DNA from: Methylocystis sp.
Lineage (GTDB): Bacteria > Pseudomonadota > Alphaproteobacteria > Rhizobiales > Beijerinckiaceae
Assembly: GCF_021731785.1 (NCBI RefSeq)
Contig: NZ_JAKFWS010000035.1
Span: 1 to 49,962, forward strand
Direction: 5' to 3'
DNA: 49,962 bases
Below, piece after piece: positions 7,813 through 15,022 of the stretch; the stretch's first letter is position 1, and the number at the start of each line of letters is the position of its first letter. Made by a program: the position numbers and the translations under genes. The notes under the pieces are model-generated. The model ran no database searches. It was not told where the DNA came from and saw nothing but the letters and a program-made list of their open reading frames with translations.

Positions 7813-9308
7813 GCCGCACCTCCCGCCAGGAGGGCCATATAGGCGCGAGCAGAGGTCATCGCGACCGTTGTGCGCGGCAAATAAGGATACATTGTCAGAT
7901 CGAGACGCGGCGGTCGCCGTTCGATCCGACATAGCACGAGATGCTTGATTGCGTCGAAGCTGATGGCCCCGCGATTGATCGCGTCGGCGACGGCGGCCGT
8001 CACGTCCCGTATATCGAATGCTTCCATTAGGCGCAGCACTTGGACAAACTCGCGCTTGCCCTGTTTGCCCATGCGCGCTTCGAGAAGTCGCCGCAATGTC
8101 GCGAACTCCTCTGGCAAGTTCCAGCCGACAAGCGGCGCGGCTTGGTCCAGTGCGTTTATCTTCCGCTCGATTAGTGCGAGGTAATGCAGCGGGTCGAATA
8201 TAAAATCCTCCCGCTCGTAAGAGCGAGGATGGTGGGCGATGATATCGGCGCCGTAGGCAACGACAACTTCGTGCACGTAACCGCGCACAAGAACCTTGTG
8301 ATGCCCGTAGCATGTCGGCACGGAATAGTCGTTCCCGCGATAACGCACCAAGGACAACGAGGAGACCGTGGTGGCAACCTTCTCGCAGGCGTCGTAAGCT
8401 GGCGGCAGAGGCTTATGGAGTGCAGCAAGATCTTGCGCCAGTCGTTCGCCGATCGTCTGGTCATGGCCACGCAAACGGTCGTTCATGCGGCGGCGGCAAC
8501 ATTCCATAAGATACGCGTTCAAAGCCTCGAAGCTGTCGAAGACCGGAACCGGAACAAGAAAATTGCGCCGTGCAAAGCCGACGAGTGCCTCGACCTTGCC
8601 TTTGTCGTTGCCCCTGCCAGGCCGGCCGAAACGATCCTCAAACAGGTAGTGCGACTGAAGTTCCGTAAAGACTCGTGTTCGTTGGCGTTTGCCGTCCCCC
8701 AGGATCCGGGCCACAGCGATCTTGGTGTTGTCGTAGAGAATTGACTGGGGGACGCCGCCAAAAAAAGCGAAGGCCTTCACATGGCCGTCGCCGAACGCTT
8801 CGGTCGTCTCCGCCGGATAGGCCACAACGAAACTGGCGTCAGAGTGCGGCAGGTGAAAAGCAAAAAAGTGGATCTTGCGCTCCACCCCGCCGATGACGCC
8901 GAGGGCCTCGCCAAAATCCACCTGAGCGTGACCCGGCGGGTGCGCCAGCGGCACAAACACTTCTTGCGACCGTTGCCGCTGCGCCGCCACGTAATCCTTG
9001 ACGATGGTGATGCCGCCAGTGAAGCCGTGCTCGTCCCGCAGACGCTCGAATATCCGCTTCGACGTATGCTGCTGCTTCTTGGGCTTCGCCTTGTCCTCTT
9101 CAAGAATGCGGTCGATGACCGGGACAAAAGGCCCAAGCTTTGGCCTCACGGGCGGCTTGGACCGCCGATAGCCGGGCGGAACCGGGAACCTCAACATCTT
9201 CGAGACCGTTCTCGGGTCGACCCCAAACCGCCGAGCTGCCGCTCTCTCACTCAATCCCTCAATCCGAACCGCATGTCGGACCTGAAAATAAAGTTCCACG
9301 CGCTTCAT
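7809..9308 (-). CDS. istA: IS21-family transposase IstA
   Basis: A 499-residue transposase started at ATG 9308 (MKRVELYFQVRHAVRIEGLS). An N-terminal HTH is seen in SERAAARRFGVDPRTVSKML, followed by a DDE integrase core: GHAQVDFGEALGVIGG has the first Asp, PQSILYDNTKIAVA the second, and GNDKGKVEALVGFARRNFLV contains the Glu. A C-terminal Mu-type region (SLVRYRGNDYSVPTCYGHHK) follows. It appears full length and overlaps istB by 4 bases. Confidence 0.95.
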   Translation of the reverse strand: MKRVELYFQVRHAVRIEGLSERAAARRFGVDPRTVSKMLRFPVPPGYRRSKPPVRPKLGPFVPVIDRILEEDKAKPKKQQHTSKRIFERLRDEHGFTGGITIVKDYVAAQRQRSQEVFVPLAHPPGHAQVDFGEALGVIGGVERKIHFFAFHLPHSDASFVVAYPAETTEAFGDGHVKAFAFFGGVPQSILYDNTKIAVARILGDGKRQRTRVFTELQSHYLFEDRFGRPGRGNDKGKVEALVGFARRNFLVPVPVFDSFEALNAYLMECCRRRMNDRLRGHDQTIGERLAQDLAALHKPLPPAYDACEKVATTVSSLSLVRYRGNDYSVPTCYGHHKVLVRGYVHEVVVAYGADIIAHHPRSYEREDFIFDPLHYLALIERKINALDQAAPLVGWNLPEEFATLRRLLEARMGKQGKREFVQVLRLMEAFDIRDVTAAVADAINRGAISFDAIKHLVLCRIERRPPRLDLTMYPYLPRTTVAMTSARAYMALLAGGAA

Positions 9309-9420
9309 CCCTCGCCCCGCCAAAAACGGCAAAGGCTTGCTCAACTGCCGGATTTTTACTCCGGCGCAACCGACCAACTCGGCCGCTTCATTGAGGGATT
9401 TTTGCTCCGGCGCTTACACT

Positions 9421-9717
9421 CGGGAATGTCGTAAGCTGGCGGCTGTCGACAATTCGGAAAATAGCACCTCTCGTCTCACTCTGAAAGAGCTTCCGAGCCG
9501 CGCGACGCTCGCACGGCGGTGGCCGGAGGTTGAACCGGCGCAAGTCCGTCGCGTAGCGCAACGGATTCATGCCTGCGGACAGCGTGCCGCTTTTGAGTTC
9601 ATCGCTGATCTCGCGCGCGGACGCGATTTTGCAGAAACGCTGGCCGACTTCGGGCGGCTCGATCCGGTGCTCTACGCGGCCGTTGTGGCGCTCGCATGCG
9701 ACGGGGGCCACGCATGA
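9421..9717 (+). CDS. Hypothetical protein, 5' end interrupted by IS21
   Basis: The frame comes directly out of the IS21 end with no good start codon or ribosome-binding site after the tip, so the original N-terminus was probably lost. The remaining 98 residues contain TLKELPSRATLARRWPEVEP and a helical stretch RVAQRIHACGQRAAFEFIAD, then GRDFAETLADFGRLDPVLYA. Its stop overlaps the start of the primase-like gene (ATGA), so it belonged to the replication operon. Family not recognised. Confidence 0.45.
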   Translation, partial: RECRKLAAVDNSENSTSRLTLKELPSRATLARRWPEVEPAQVRRVAQRIHACGQRAAFEFIADLARGRDFAETLADFGRLDPVLYAAVVALACDGGHA

Positions 9718-10025
9718 ATCAGCGCCTCGACTTCGAAATCATAAACCAAGCCGCACTGTCGGCGCTTCCGGCGGTGCTTGCTCGGGTCCTGCCTAGCGGC
9801 AAGGCGGTGCACAAGGAATGGGTGTCTCTCAATCCGCGTCGCCGCGACAGAAGCCTTGGGAGCTTCAAGGTCAATCGCTTCAACGGCAAATGGTGCGATT
9901 TCGCGACGGGCGACAAGGGCGGTGATCCTATTTCGCTGGTCGCCTATGTCGAGGGTGTCTCGCAATCCGAGGCTGCGCGCCTTCTCGCGCAAATGCTTGG
10001 GATGAATGAGGGGACGCGCCGATGA
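9714..10025 (+). CDS. Primase-type zinc-finger-like domain protein
   Basis: 103 residues starting at ATG 9714 in an ATGA overlap. The segment EWVSLNPRRRDRSLGSFKVN, then GKWCDFATGDKGGDPISLVA and the final SQSEAARLLAQML, is the pattern of the CHC2-like N-terminal domain of mobile-element primases, which reads nucleic acid before a Toprim domain. Here most zinc-binding cysteines are missing (only WCDF remains), so the fold may be metal-free. The Toprim/DUF927 gene follows in an ATGA overlap, so the two probably act as one replication initiator. Confidence 0.75.
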   Translation: MNQRLDFEIINQAALSALPAVLARVLPSGKAVHKEWVSLNPRRRDRSLGSFKVNRFNGKWCDFATGDKGGDPISLVAYVEGVSQSEAARLLAQMLGMNEGTRR

Positions 10026-12472
10026 ATAGATTCGCGCCTCTCACTCCGCAGGAATTGTCGGCTGCAACCGTCGCCGTGATGCCTGCGCCAGACGACGGCG
10101 AGCTGGCGTCGCCCGTTCCTGCGGATGCGCCTCCGCCCCCTCGTCGTCATCCTTCCTTTGGCGCGCCGACAATGGTCTGGCCATATCGCGACGCGGGCGG
10201 CGGGCTCATATGCGAGGTTCACCGATATGACCCGGCCGGCGACCGCAAACAATTCTTGCCGGCGACATGCTGGCGCGGGGCTGGTGGCGAGCCGGAATGG
10301 CGATGGAAAAGCGTCCCGTCTCCGCGCCCACTTTACGGCTTGGACAAGCTTGCGGCGAACCTCGCCGCTCCAGTCATTGTGACCGAAGGTGAAAAGGCAG
10401 CCGATGCGGCGTCGCGGATCTTCCGCAAGAGCGTTTGCGTTACGTCGCTGGGCGGCTCACAGGCCGCGGGCAAAACCGACTGGACGCCGCTCGCTGGGCG
10501 TAAGGTGATGATATGGCCCGACGCCGATGCGCCCGGCGAGAAGTATGCGCGCGAGGTTGCTCAAATCCTTCACGGCCTCGGATGCGAGGTCTCGACCATT
10601 GATGCGCCAGCGCTCGCCAGCATGTCGCCTGACGGTGGTTCGCGCGAACCGATACAGGGATTCGACGCCGCCGACGCCATAGACGAATGGCCAGACGCTG
10701 CTGCGCTGGCAAAAGCCGCCCATAGCCTCGCCTCGCCGTTCGAGCCTGGGCCGACATATGTCTCCTATGGCGCGTTCACGATGTCGTCGGACGGGCTCAC
10801 CATGGGGGCAACGAAAGGCCGCGGCGAAAGCGCAGAGATGGTTGAAGAATGGATTTGCGGGCCGTTTGAAATCCTTGGCGCCACGCGCGATCCACATGGG
10901 CGAGCCTGGGGCAAATGGCTTCGCTTCCTCGACGGCGACAAGCGGGAGCATCTTCGTCACGTATCCGACGCAGCGCTGCATGGCGACCCGGCTGCGCTGT
11001 GTGGTGCGCTCGCCGATGAGGGCTTGCGGATCAATCGCAGTCAGCAACGTGCGCTCGTCACGTATTTGTCGGGGGCCAGCGTCAAAGGCCGCGTGACAAT
11101 GGTTTCGCGGACCGGATGGCATGCCATCGCTGGACGCGACGTATTCGTTCTGCCGCGTGAGACCATCGGACCGCGCGGTGGCGAGCATGTAATTCTCGAT
11201 GCGGCGGCGCTGGGGCCATATGAGGCGCACGGGACGCTCCGAGATTGGCAGAATGGCGTTGGCGCGCTGGCGTCTGGCCATGCGCTGCCCGTGCTTGCGA
11301 TTAGCGCGGCGCTCGCTGGACCGCTCTTGCATCTCGCGGGGCAAGAGGGCGGCGGGCTCAATTTCTTCGGCCCTTCGTCCAAGGGGAAGACGACGCTCCT
11401 GCAATTGGGCGCGAGCGCATGGGGACCGGGCGCGTCTCCAGGATATATGCGGGCGTGGCGGGCGACCGCGAACGGGCTCGAAGGCGCAGCGGCGTCGGCG
11501 ACTGATACATGCTTGGTTCTCGACGAATTGGGACAGGTCGAAGCCCGCGATGCGGCGTCGGCTCTTTATTCCCTCTCCAACGGAACCGGCAAAGCCAGGG
11601 CCGCGCGTGATGGCGCGCTACGCGAACCGAAGAGTTGGCGAGCGCTCATCTTGTCGAGCGGAGAAATTCCGACTGAGACGAAGCTGCGCGAGGACAAGAG
11701 CCGCCGGGCTCGCGCCGGGCAGCTAGTTCGGATGTTGGACATTCCGGCCGATCGATGCGCGGGTTTTGGCGCTTTCGATCATGCCGGAGCGCAAGGCGAC
11801 GCGGCGAAGCTCGCGGCGAGCTTCAAGCATGCGGCAACCTCGAATTATGGGACAGCCGGACCGGAATTTGTGCGGCGGCTCATAGCGAACAGAATCGACG
11901 GCGAGACCGTCCGGGCGATGGTTTCCGAGTTTGTCGCGTCCGCTGTGCCGGCGATGGCCGATGGCCAAATAGACCGGGCGGCGGCTCGACTTGGGCTCAT
12001 TGCGGCGGCCGGCGAACTTGCGACGGCTGTGGGCGTGACGCCTTGGCGTGAAGGCGAGGCTCGCACGGCGGCGGCTTGGGCTCTCGCGCGGTGGATAGAT
12101 GGGCGCGGCGGAACTGAGCCGGCGGAAATTCAGCAAGCAATAGAACAAGTGCGGCTGGCCATTGAACAACATGGCGAGGCCCGTTTCGAGGCCGTTGACG
12201 AATCCGACGGCCGACCCGTCGCTAATCGCCTCGGCTGGCGCAAGGGCTCTGGCGCCGATCGCGAGTGGTGGATTCCGCCTCAAATCTGGAAGGCGGAAAT
12301 TTGCTCCGGCTTGGATCCGACATTGGTCGCCAAGACCCTTTGCGAACGCGGCTTGTTGCGGACACAGGGCGGCCGCGGGCTCCAGTGCAAAGTGAACCTG
12401 GGTGGCAATCAGCGGGCATGGGCCTATGTCCTCACTGCGAGCATCGTGGACGGAGGCGCCGATGCGCTCTGA
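10022..12472 (+). CDS. Toprim-DUF927 replicative helicase/primase-like protein
   Basis: 816 residues in two parts. Residues about 110-220 are Toprim-like: VIVTEGEKAADAA with the catalytic Glu, VTSLGGSQAAGKTDW, and VMIWPDADAPGEKYA with the DxD metal site. Residues about 240-620 are DUF927: WGKWLRFLDGDKREHL, RVTMVSRTGWHAIAGRDVFV, Walker A GPSSKGKTTLLQLGA, Walker B TCLVLDELGQVE, and DGALREPKSWRALILSSGEI. DUF927 proteins are hexameric-ATPase-like helicases of phages, satellites and plasmids. The C-terminal about 150 residues may bind the origin. It is most likely the element's own replication initiator, acting on the GTTCCAAC repeats just downstream. Confidence 0.85.
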   Translation: MNRFAPLTPQELSAATVAVMPAPDDGELASPVPADAPPPPRRHPSFGAPTMVWPYRDAGGGLICEVHRYDPAGDRKQFLPATCWRGAGGEPEWRWKSVPSPRPLYGLDKLAANLAAPVIVTEGEKAADAASRIFRKSVCVTSLGGSQAAGKTDWTPLAGRKVMIWPDADAPGEKYAREVAQILHGLGCEVSTIDAPALASMSPDGGSREPIQGFDAADAIDEWPDAAALAKAAHSLASPFEPGPTYVSYGAFTMSSDGLTMGATKGRGESAEMVEEWICGPFEILGATRDPHGRAWGKWLRFLDGDKREHLRHVSDAALHGDPAALCGALADEGLRINRSQQRALVTYLSGASVKGRVTMVSRTGWHAIAGRDVFVLPRETIGPRGGEHVILDAAALGPYEAHGTLRDWQNGVGALASGHALPVLAISAALAGPLLHLAGQEGGGLNFFGPSSKGKTTLLQLGASAWGPGASPGYMRAWRATANGLEGAAASATDTCLVLDELGQVEARDAASALYSLSNGTGKARAARDGALREPKSWRALILSSGEIPTETKLREDKSRRARAGQLVRMLDIPADRCAGFGAFDHAGAQGDAAKLAASFKHAATSNYGTAGPEFVRRLIANRIDGETVRAMVSEFVASAVPAMADGQIDRAAARLGLIAAAGELATAVGVTPWREGEARTAAAWALARWIDGRGGTEPAEIQQAIEQVRLAIEQHGEARFEAVDESDGRPVANRLGWRKGSGADREWWIPPQIWKAEICSGLDPTLVAKTLCERGLLRTQGGRGLQCKVNLGGNQRAWAYVLTASIVDGGADAL

Positions 12473-12926
12473 CATGCTCGAAAGACTCCGCCTGACCATG
12501 CGCGGCGAGAGCGCTTCAAATGCCGCTGCTAGCGTTGGAACGTTGGAACCGGCTTCGTTCCAACAATCCGTTCCAACAAGTTCCAACATCGAGTTCCAAC
12601 ACGAACCCCCCGGAGTTCCAACAGTTCCAACAGTTCCAACAGTTCCAACACATAGAGTGAGGGGTAAAAGAGAAAGCGGCTTTTCGTCCGAAACAGTGTC
12701 GGAACCGGCGTTGGAACCGCGTCGGAACGGGCTCGGTGTAACGCCACTCTTCGACCACGCCCGTCTCCAGCGCGAAGCCGACCGGCGCAATGCCGAAGCA
12801 GCGCGCAACCATTCGACGGATCGCTTCTGCCGCTGCGGTCATCTGGCGGAATTCGCATGGCCCGGCAACGACGGACACGACGTGTGGATATGCGGCGAGT
12901 GTCTGCCGACGCGAGGCCGCGCATGA
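12462..12926 (+). CDS. Hypothetical protein with Cys cluster; gene carries iterons
   Basis: ATG 12462 overlaps the helicase stop by 11 bases. The 154-residue product has a repetitive middle (VPT repeated four times at 12615-12650) that results from DNA repeats rather than from a fold. The C-terminus has two Cys pairs, RFCRCGHLAEFAW and DVWICGECLP, a likely zinc ribbon. The next gene starts in an ATGA overlap. I do not recognise the family; the gene may matter mainly as the carrier of the origin-like repeats. Confidence 0.6.
   Translation: MRSDMLERLRLTMRGESASNAAASVGTLEPASFQQSVPTSSNIEFQHEPPGVPTVPTVPTVPTHRVRGKRESGFSSETVSEPALEPRRNGLGVTPLFDHARLQREADRRNAEAARNHSTDRFCRCGHLAEFAWPGNDGHDVWICGECLPTRGRA
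12534..12717 (+). repeat. GTTCCAAC iteron cluster, possible origin
   Basis: Eleven exact copies of the 8-mer: GTTGGAAC at 12534, 12542 and 12710; GTTCCAAC at 12557, 12570, 12580, 12593, 12615, 12624, 12633 and 12642. The last four are spaced exactly 9 bp apart. Copies fall in all three reading frames of the host gene, so protein repeats cannot explain them. They lie just behind the helicase/primase gene, as origin iterons often do in satellites and plasmids. Confidence 0.7.
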
Positions 12927-13222
12927 TCGAACATCCGAAAATTCTGACCCCCTACGACAAGCGGGAAGCGATCTCGTTGCGGGTAGCCGCCGAAATCGCT
13001 GGCCGTTCGGAGTCGACCATGCGCAGCTGGTGCCAGAACCACTACATTGGCCGTCGCATCGTTGGCGGCCAATGGGAGGTCAGCAAGCCCGCTTTGCTGA
13101 TGCTCCTCGACGGCGACGCCCGCGCGCTGCGGGCTTATCTCCAGGGCGATCGCGAGAGCGATCTCGTCGGCGCCTACTTTCGCCGCGCCAATATACCGTT
13201 GCCGCACAATGAGAGAGCCTGA
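12923..13222 (+). CDS. Excisionase/MerR-like HTH protein
   Basis: 99 residues from ATG 12923 (ATGA overlap). The N-terminal half, AISLRVAAEIAGRSESTMRS, then WCQNHYIGRRIVGGQWEVSK, is a winged-helix pattern like that of excisionases and helix_turn_helix_17 proteins: a recognition helix (SESTMRSWCQ) and a wing (RRIVGGQWEVS). In this context it could be the element's directionality factor or a replication accessory. The function is inferred from fold alone. Confidence 0.6.
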   Translation: MIEHPKILTPYDKREAISLRVAAEIAGRSESTMRSWCQNHYIGRRIVGGQWEVSKPALLMLLDGDARALRAYLQGDRESDLVGAYFRRANIPLPHNERA

Positions 13223-13445
13223 CCGTTTCGCTGGCGAGCCATATCTGCGGCTTGCGCACGCCCACTATTGCGAGGCGTTGCAGCTCGTTGCAGTCATCGT
13301 CAGCCATCTGCCAAGCGCGGACTCGCCTGACCACGCCTTTGCGACTGGCCAGGCTATTTCGCAGTTGGACGACGCTCTGCAGGCGGCGAGACAGGCGTAT
13401 TTCACATACGTCGGGCTTGTCAGCGGCGCGGAAGGCGAAGCGTAA
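13209..13445 (+). CDS. Hypothetical small helical protein
   Basis: 78 residues from ATG 13209, overlapping the previous gene by 14 bases. Mostly helical (YLRLAHAHYCEALQLVAVIV and QAISQLDDALQAARQAYFTY). No known family. Position in the packed run of element genes supports it being real. Confidence 0.5.
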   Translation: MREPDRFAGEPYLRLAHAHYCEALQLVAVIVSHLPSADSPDHAFATGQAISQLDDALQAARQAYFTYVGLVSGAEGEA

Positions 13446-13533
13446 ACGACGCAAGATCAGCAAAGGCCGCAAGAGCCGCAGTTCTCGCAATCTGTTTGTG
13501 GCCTCGCGGGGCTGCTTGTGGCACGCTCATTTC

Positions 13534-13743
13534 ATGGACAAGGAATATCAGATCGCTGAAGCCGTGAACGCCGCGCGTTTTGTCGAGGTCGTTCGCGCCC
13601 GCGCGCCGCGCGGATTCTCGGAAGCCGTAAAGCAAGCGGCGCAAGCCAATCAGCTCTCGACGAGCGAGTTCATCCGCGCCGCCCTGGCAGAGAAGCTTCA
13701 GGGCGCGTCCCCTCAAGAGCGCGAGGCAGCCATCAATGTCTAG
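13534..13743 (+). CDS. Ribbon-helix-helix-like protein
   Basis: Chosen start ATG 13534 gives 69 residues; the open frame upstream lacks a sensible start. The central part, RGFSEAVKQAAQANQLSTSE then FIRAALAEKL, resembles the helix-helix part of Arc/CopG ribbon-helix-helix DNA-binding proteins (strand FVEVVRARAP before it). The stop overlaps the start of the next gene (ATGTCTAG). Possible transcriptional regulator of the structural-like operon. Confidence 0.5.
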   Translation: MDKEYQIAEAVNAARFVEVVRARAPRGFSEAVKQAAQANQLSTSEFIRAALAEKLQGASPQEREAAINV

Positions 13744-15022
13744 TCTCGGGCTCCTTGCGAACTTCTTCCCCGACGCGGGCAGCGGCGGCTCAAGCCATCC
13801 ACTTGGACTGCCGGTCAGAAAGCCGCTGCCCTCTGGCGACGATACGTCGTCGGACAGGACGGGGCTGCTCAATGGCGGCGGCGGGCTAAGCGACATGCTG
13901 CTTGGCGTCGGCATGGGCCTGTTGTCGAACCGAGGCGTTGGCCCAGGTCTTGCGCAGGGTTTCCAGAACTATCAGCAACTGGCGCAGATCGGACAACAGC
14001 GGAAGCGGCAGGAGTCGCTCGATAAGCTCGCCGCCGATCGCGAGGCGCGCATGGCCGCGTGGCAGGACTGGCAACGCCAGCACATGACGGAACGGGAGAA
14101 GATCGAAGACGCGCAGCGCGCGGCAAGCACTGGCCTGCAGCGCGAGCAATTCGACTTCACGCGCGCGCAGGCTGACAAGCCGCTCGCCATGGACATTCCG
14201 CAGCCTGATGGAACTTTTAAAAAGGGATTCGTCCGGCCAACGGGCGAGATCGTATCTACGGTCGGCGCGCCGGTCGCACAAACGCGCGGAAGGCATGTCG
14301 TCGGCGGCGTGCTCGTCGATGATCTCGGGAAAGAGATTTACAAGGCTCCCGACAAATCCCCGTCCCTCAACGAAGACGCAATTAATTTAACCGCTGAGCA
14401 GATCCTTGGCGGCGACACGGCGGCGATGACGAATCTAGGACGCGGCGCACAGGGCGCCGAGAATGTCGCCGCTATCAGGAATCGCGTCGCGCAATTGGCG
14501 AAAGAGCGCGGTCTGAATGGGCAGGCTATTCTCGACTCGATAGCCGGCTTTGGTGGGCATAAGGCGAGCGAACGGACGCTTGGGACGCAGGAAGCGAATG
14601 CGCTTGCTGCTGGCCAGGAAGCATTGAGCGCGCTCGGCATTGGCCGCGAAGCGTCAGTCGCTTTGCCGCGCGGGAATTGGGTTCCGGTCAACATGGCGGT
14701 GCAAGCGTTCCAGAGGGGCACGAGCAACCCGCAATTGGCGGGCTATGGCCGGGCTATGGCGACGATCGCCAACACATACGCGCGCGCAGTCAACCCGAAG
14801 GGCTTGCCGCATGAGGCGGTTGTTTCCGAGACGCTGAAGGCGCTTTCTTCGGCGCAAGGGCCGGGCGCGCTCAACGCCATGCTTGACGTCATGGAAAAGG
14901 AAATCGGCCTCGCGCAAAAGTCGCCGGCGCAAGCGCGGAAGGTCATGCAGGATTTGCGGCAAGGCAAGGAGCCGGCGGTTGGGTCTAAGCCAATTTCTGG
15001 CCCCGGATGGCGGACAAAGTAA
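13736..15022 (+). CDS. Phage virion-internal/pilot-like protein
   Basis: 428 residues. Gly/Leu-rich N-terminus (GGGGLSDMLLGVGMGLLSNR), then a charged coiled-coil-like stretch (QQRKRQESLDKLAADREARM, WQDWQRQHMTEREKIEDAQR), and a C-terminal region with LAGYGRAMATIANTYARAVN, a pattern I associate with podovirus-type internal or ejection proteins. Overlaps the RHH gene at its start and the 817-residue gene at its end (TAATG). The homology is recognised only by style; it could be another large structural protein. Confidence 0.5.
   Translation: MSSLGLLANFFPDAGSGGSSHPLGLPVRKPLPSGDDTSSDRTGLLNGGGGLSDMLLGVGMGLLSNRGVGPGLAQGFQNYQQLAQIGQQRKRQESLDKLAADREARMAAWQDWQRQHMTEREKIEDAQRAASTGLQREQFDFTRAQADKPLAMDIPQPDGTFKKGFVRPTGEIVSTVGAPVAQTRGRHVVGGVLVDDLGKEIYKAPDKSPSLNEDAINLTAEQILGGDTAAMTNLGRGAQGAENVAAIRNRVAQLAKERGLNGQAILDSIAGFGGHKASERTLGTQEANALAAGQEALSALGIGREASVALPRGNWVPVNMAVQAFQRGTSNPQLAGYGRAMATIANTYARAVNPKGLPHEAVVSETLKALSSAQGPGALNAMLDVMEKEIGLAQKSPAQARKVMQDLRQGKEPAVGSKPISGPGWRTK

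Larger units (their letters stand above)
6959..9418 (-). mobile_element. IS21-family insertion sequence
   Basis: The element carries istA and istB on the minus strand. Tips match: TGTCAACGCCGGAG at 6959 and, complementary, TGTAAGCGCCGGAG ending at 9418 (12 of 14 identical). Internal repeats follow at both ends (GCCGGAGTGAAAATG left; GCCGGAGTAAAAATC right, complementary), the multiple terminal repeats usual in IS21. The flanking bases show no target duplication, so a deletion next to one end is likely. Confidence 0.85.

Noticed and set aside
7048-8313. 421-residue IstB with long N-terminus
   Set aside because: The first 167 residues are the shadow of istA; the coupled ATG at 7812 gives the normal 254-residue IstB.
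12534-12717. CRISPR array
   Set aside because: Repeat units are only 8 bp in both orientations with 0 to 15 bp between most; no spacers of CRISPR length and no cas genes.
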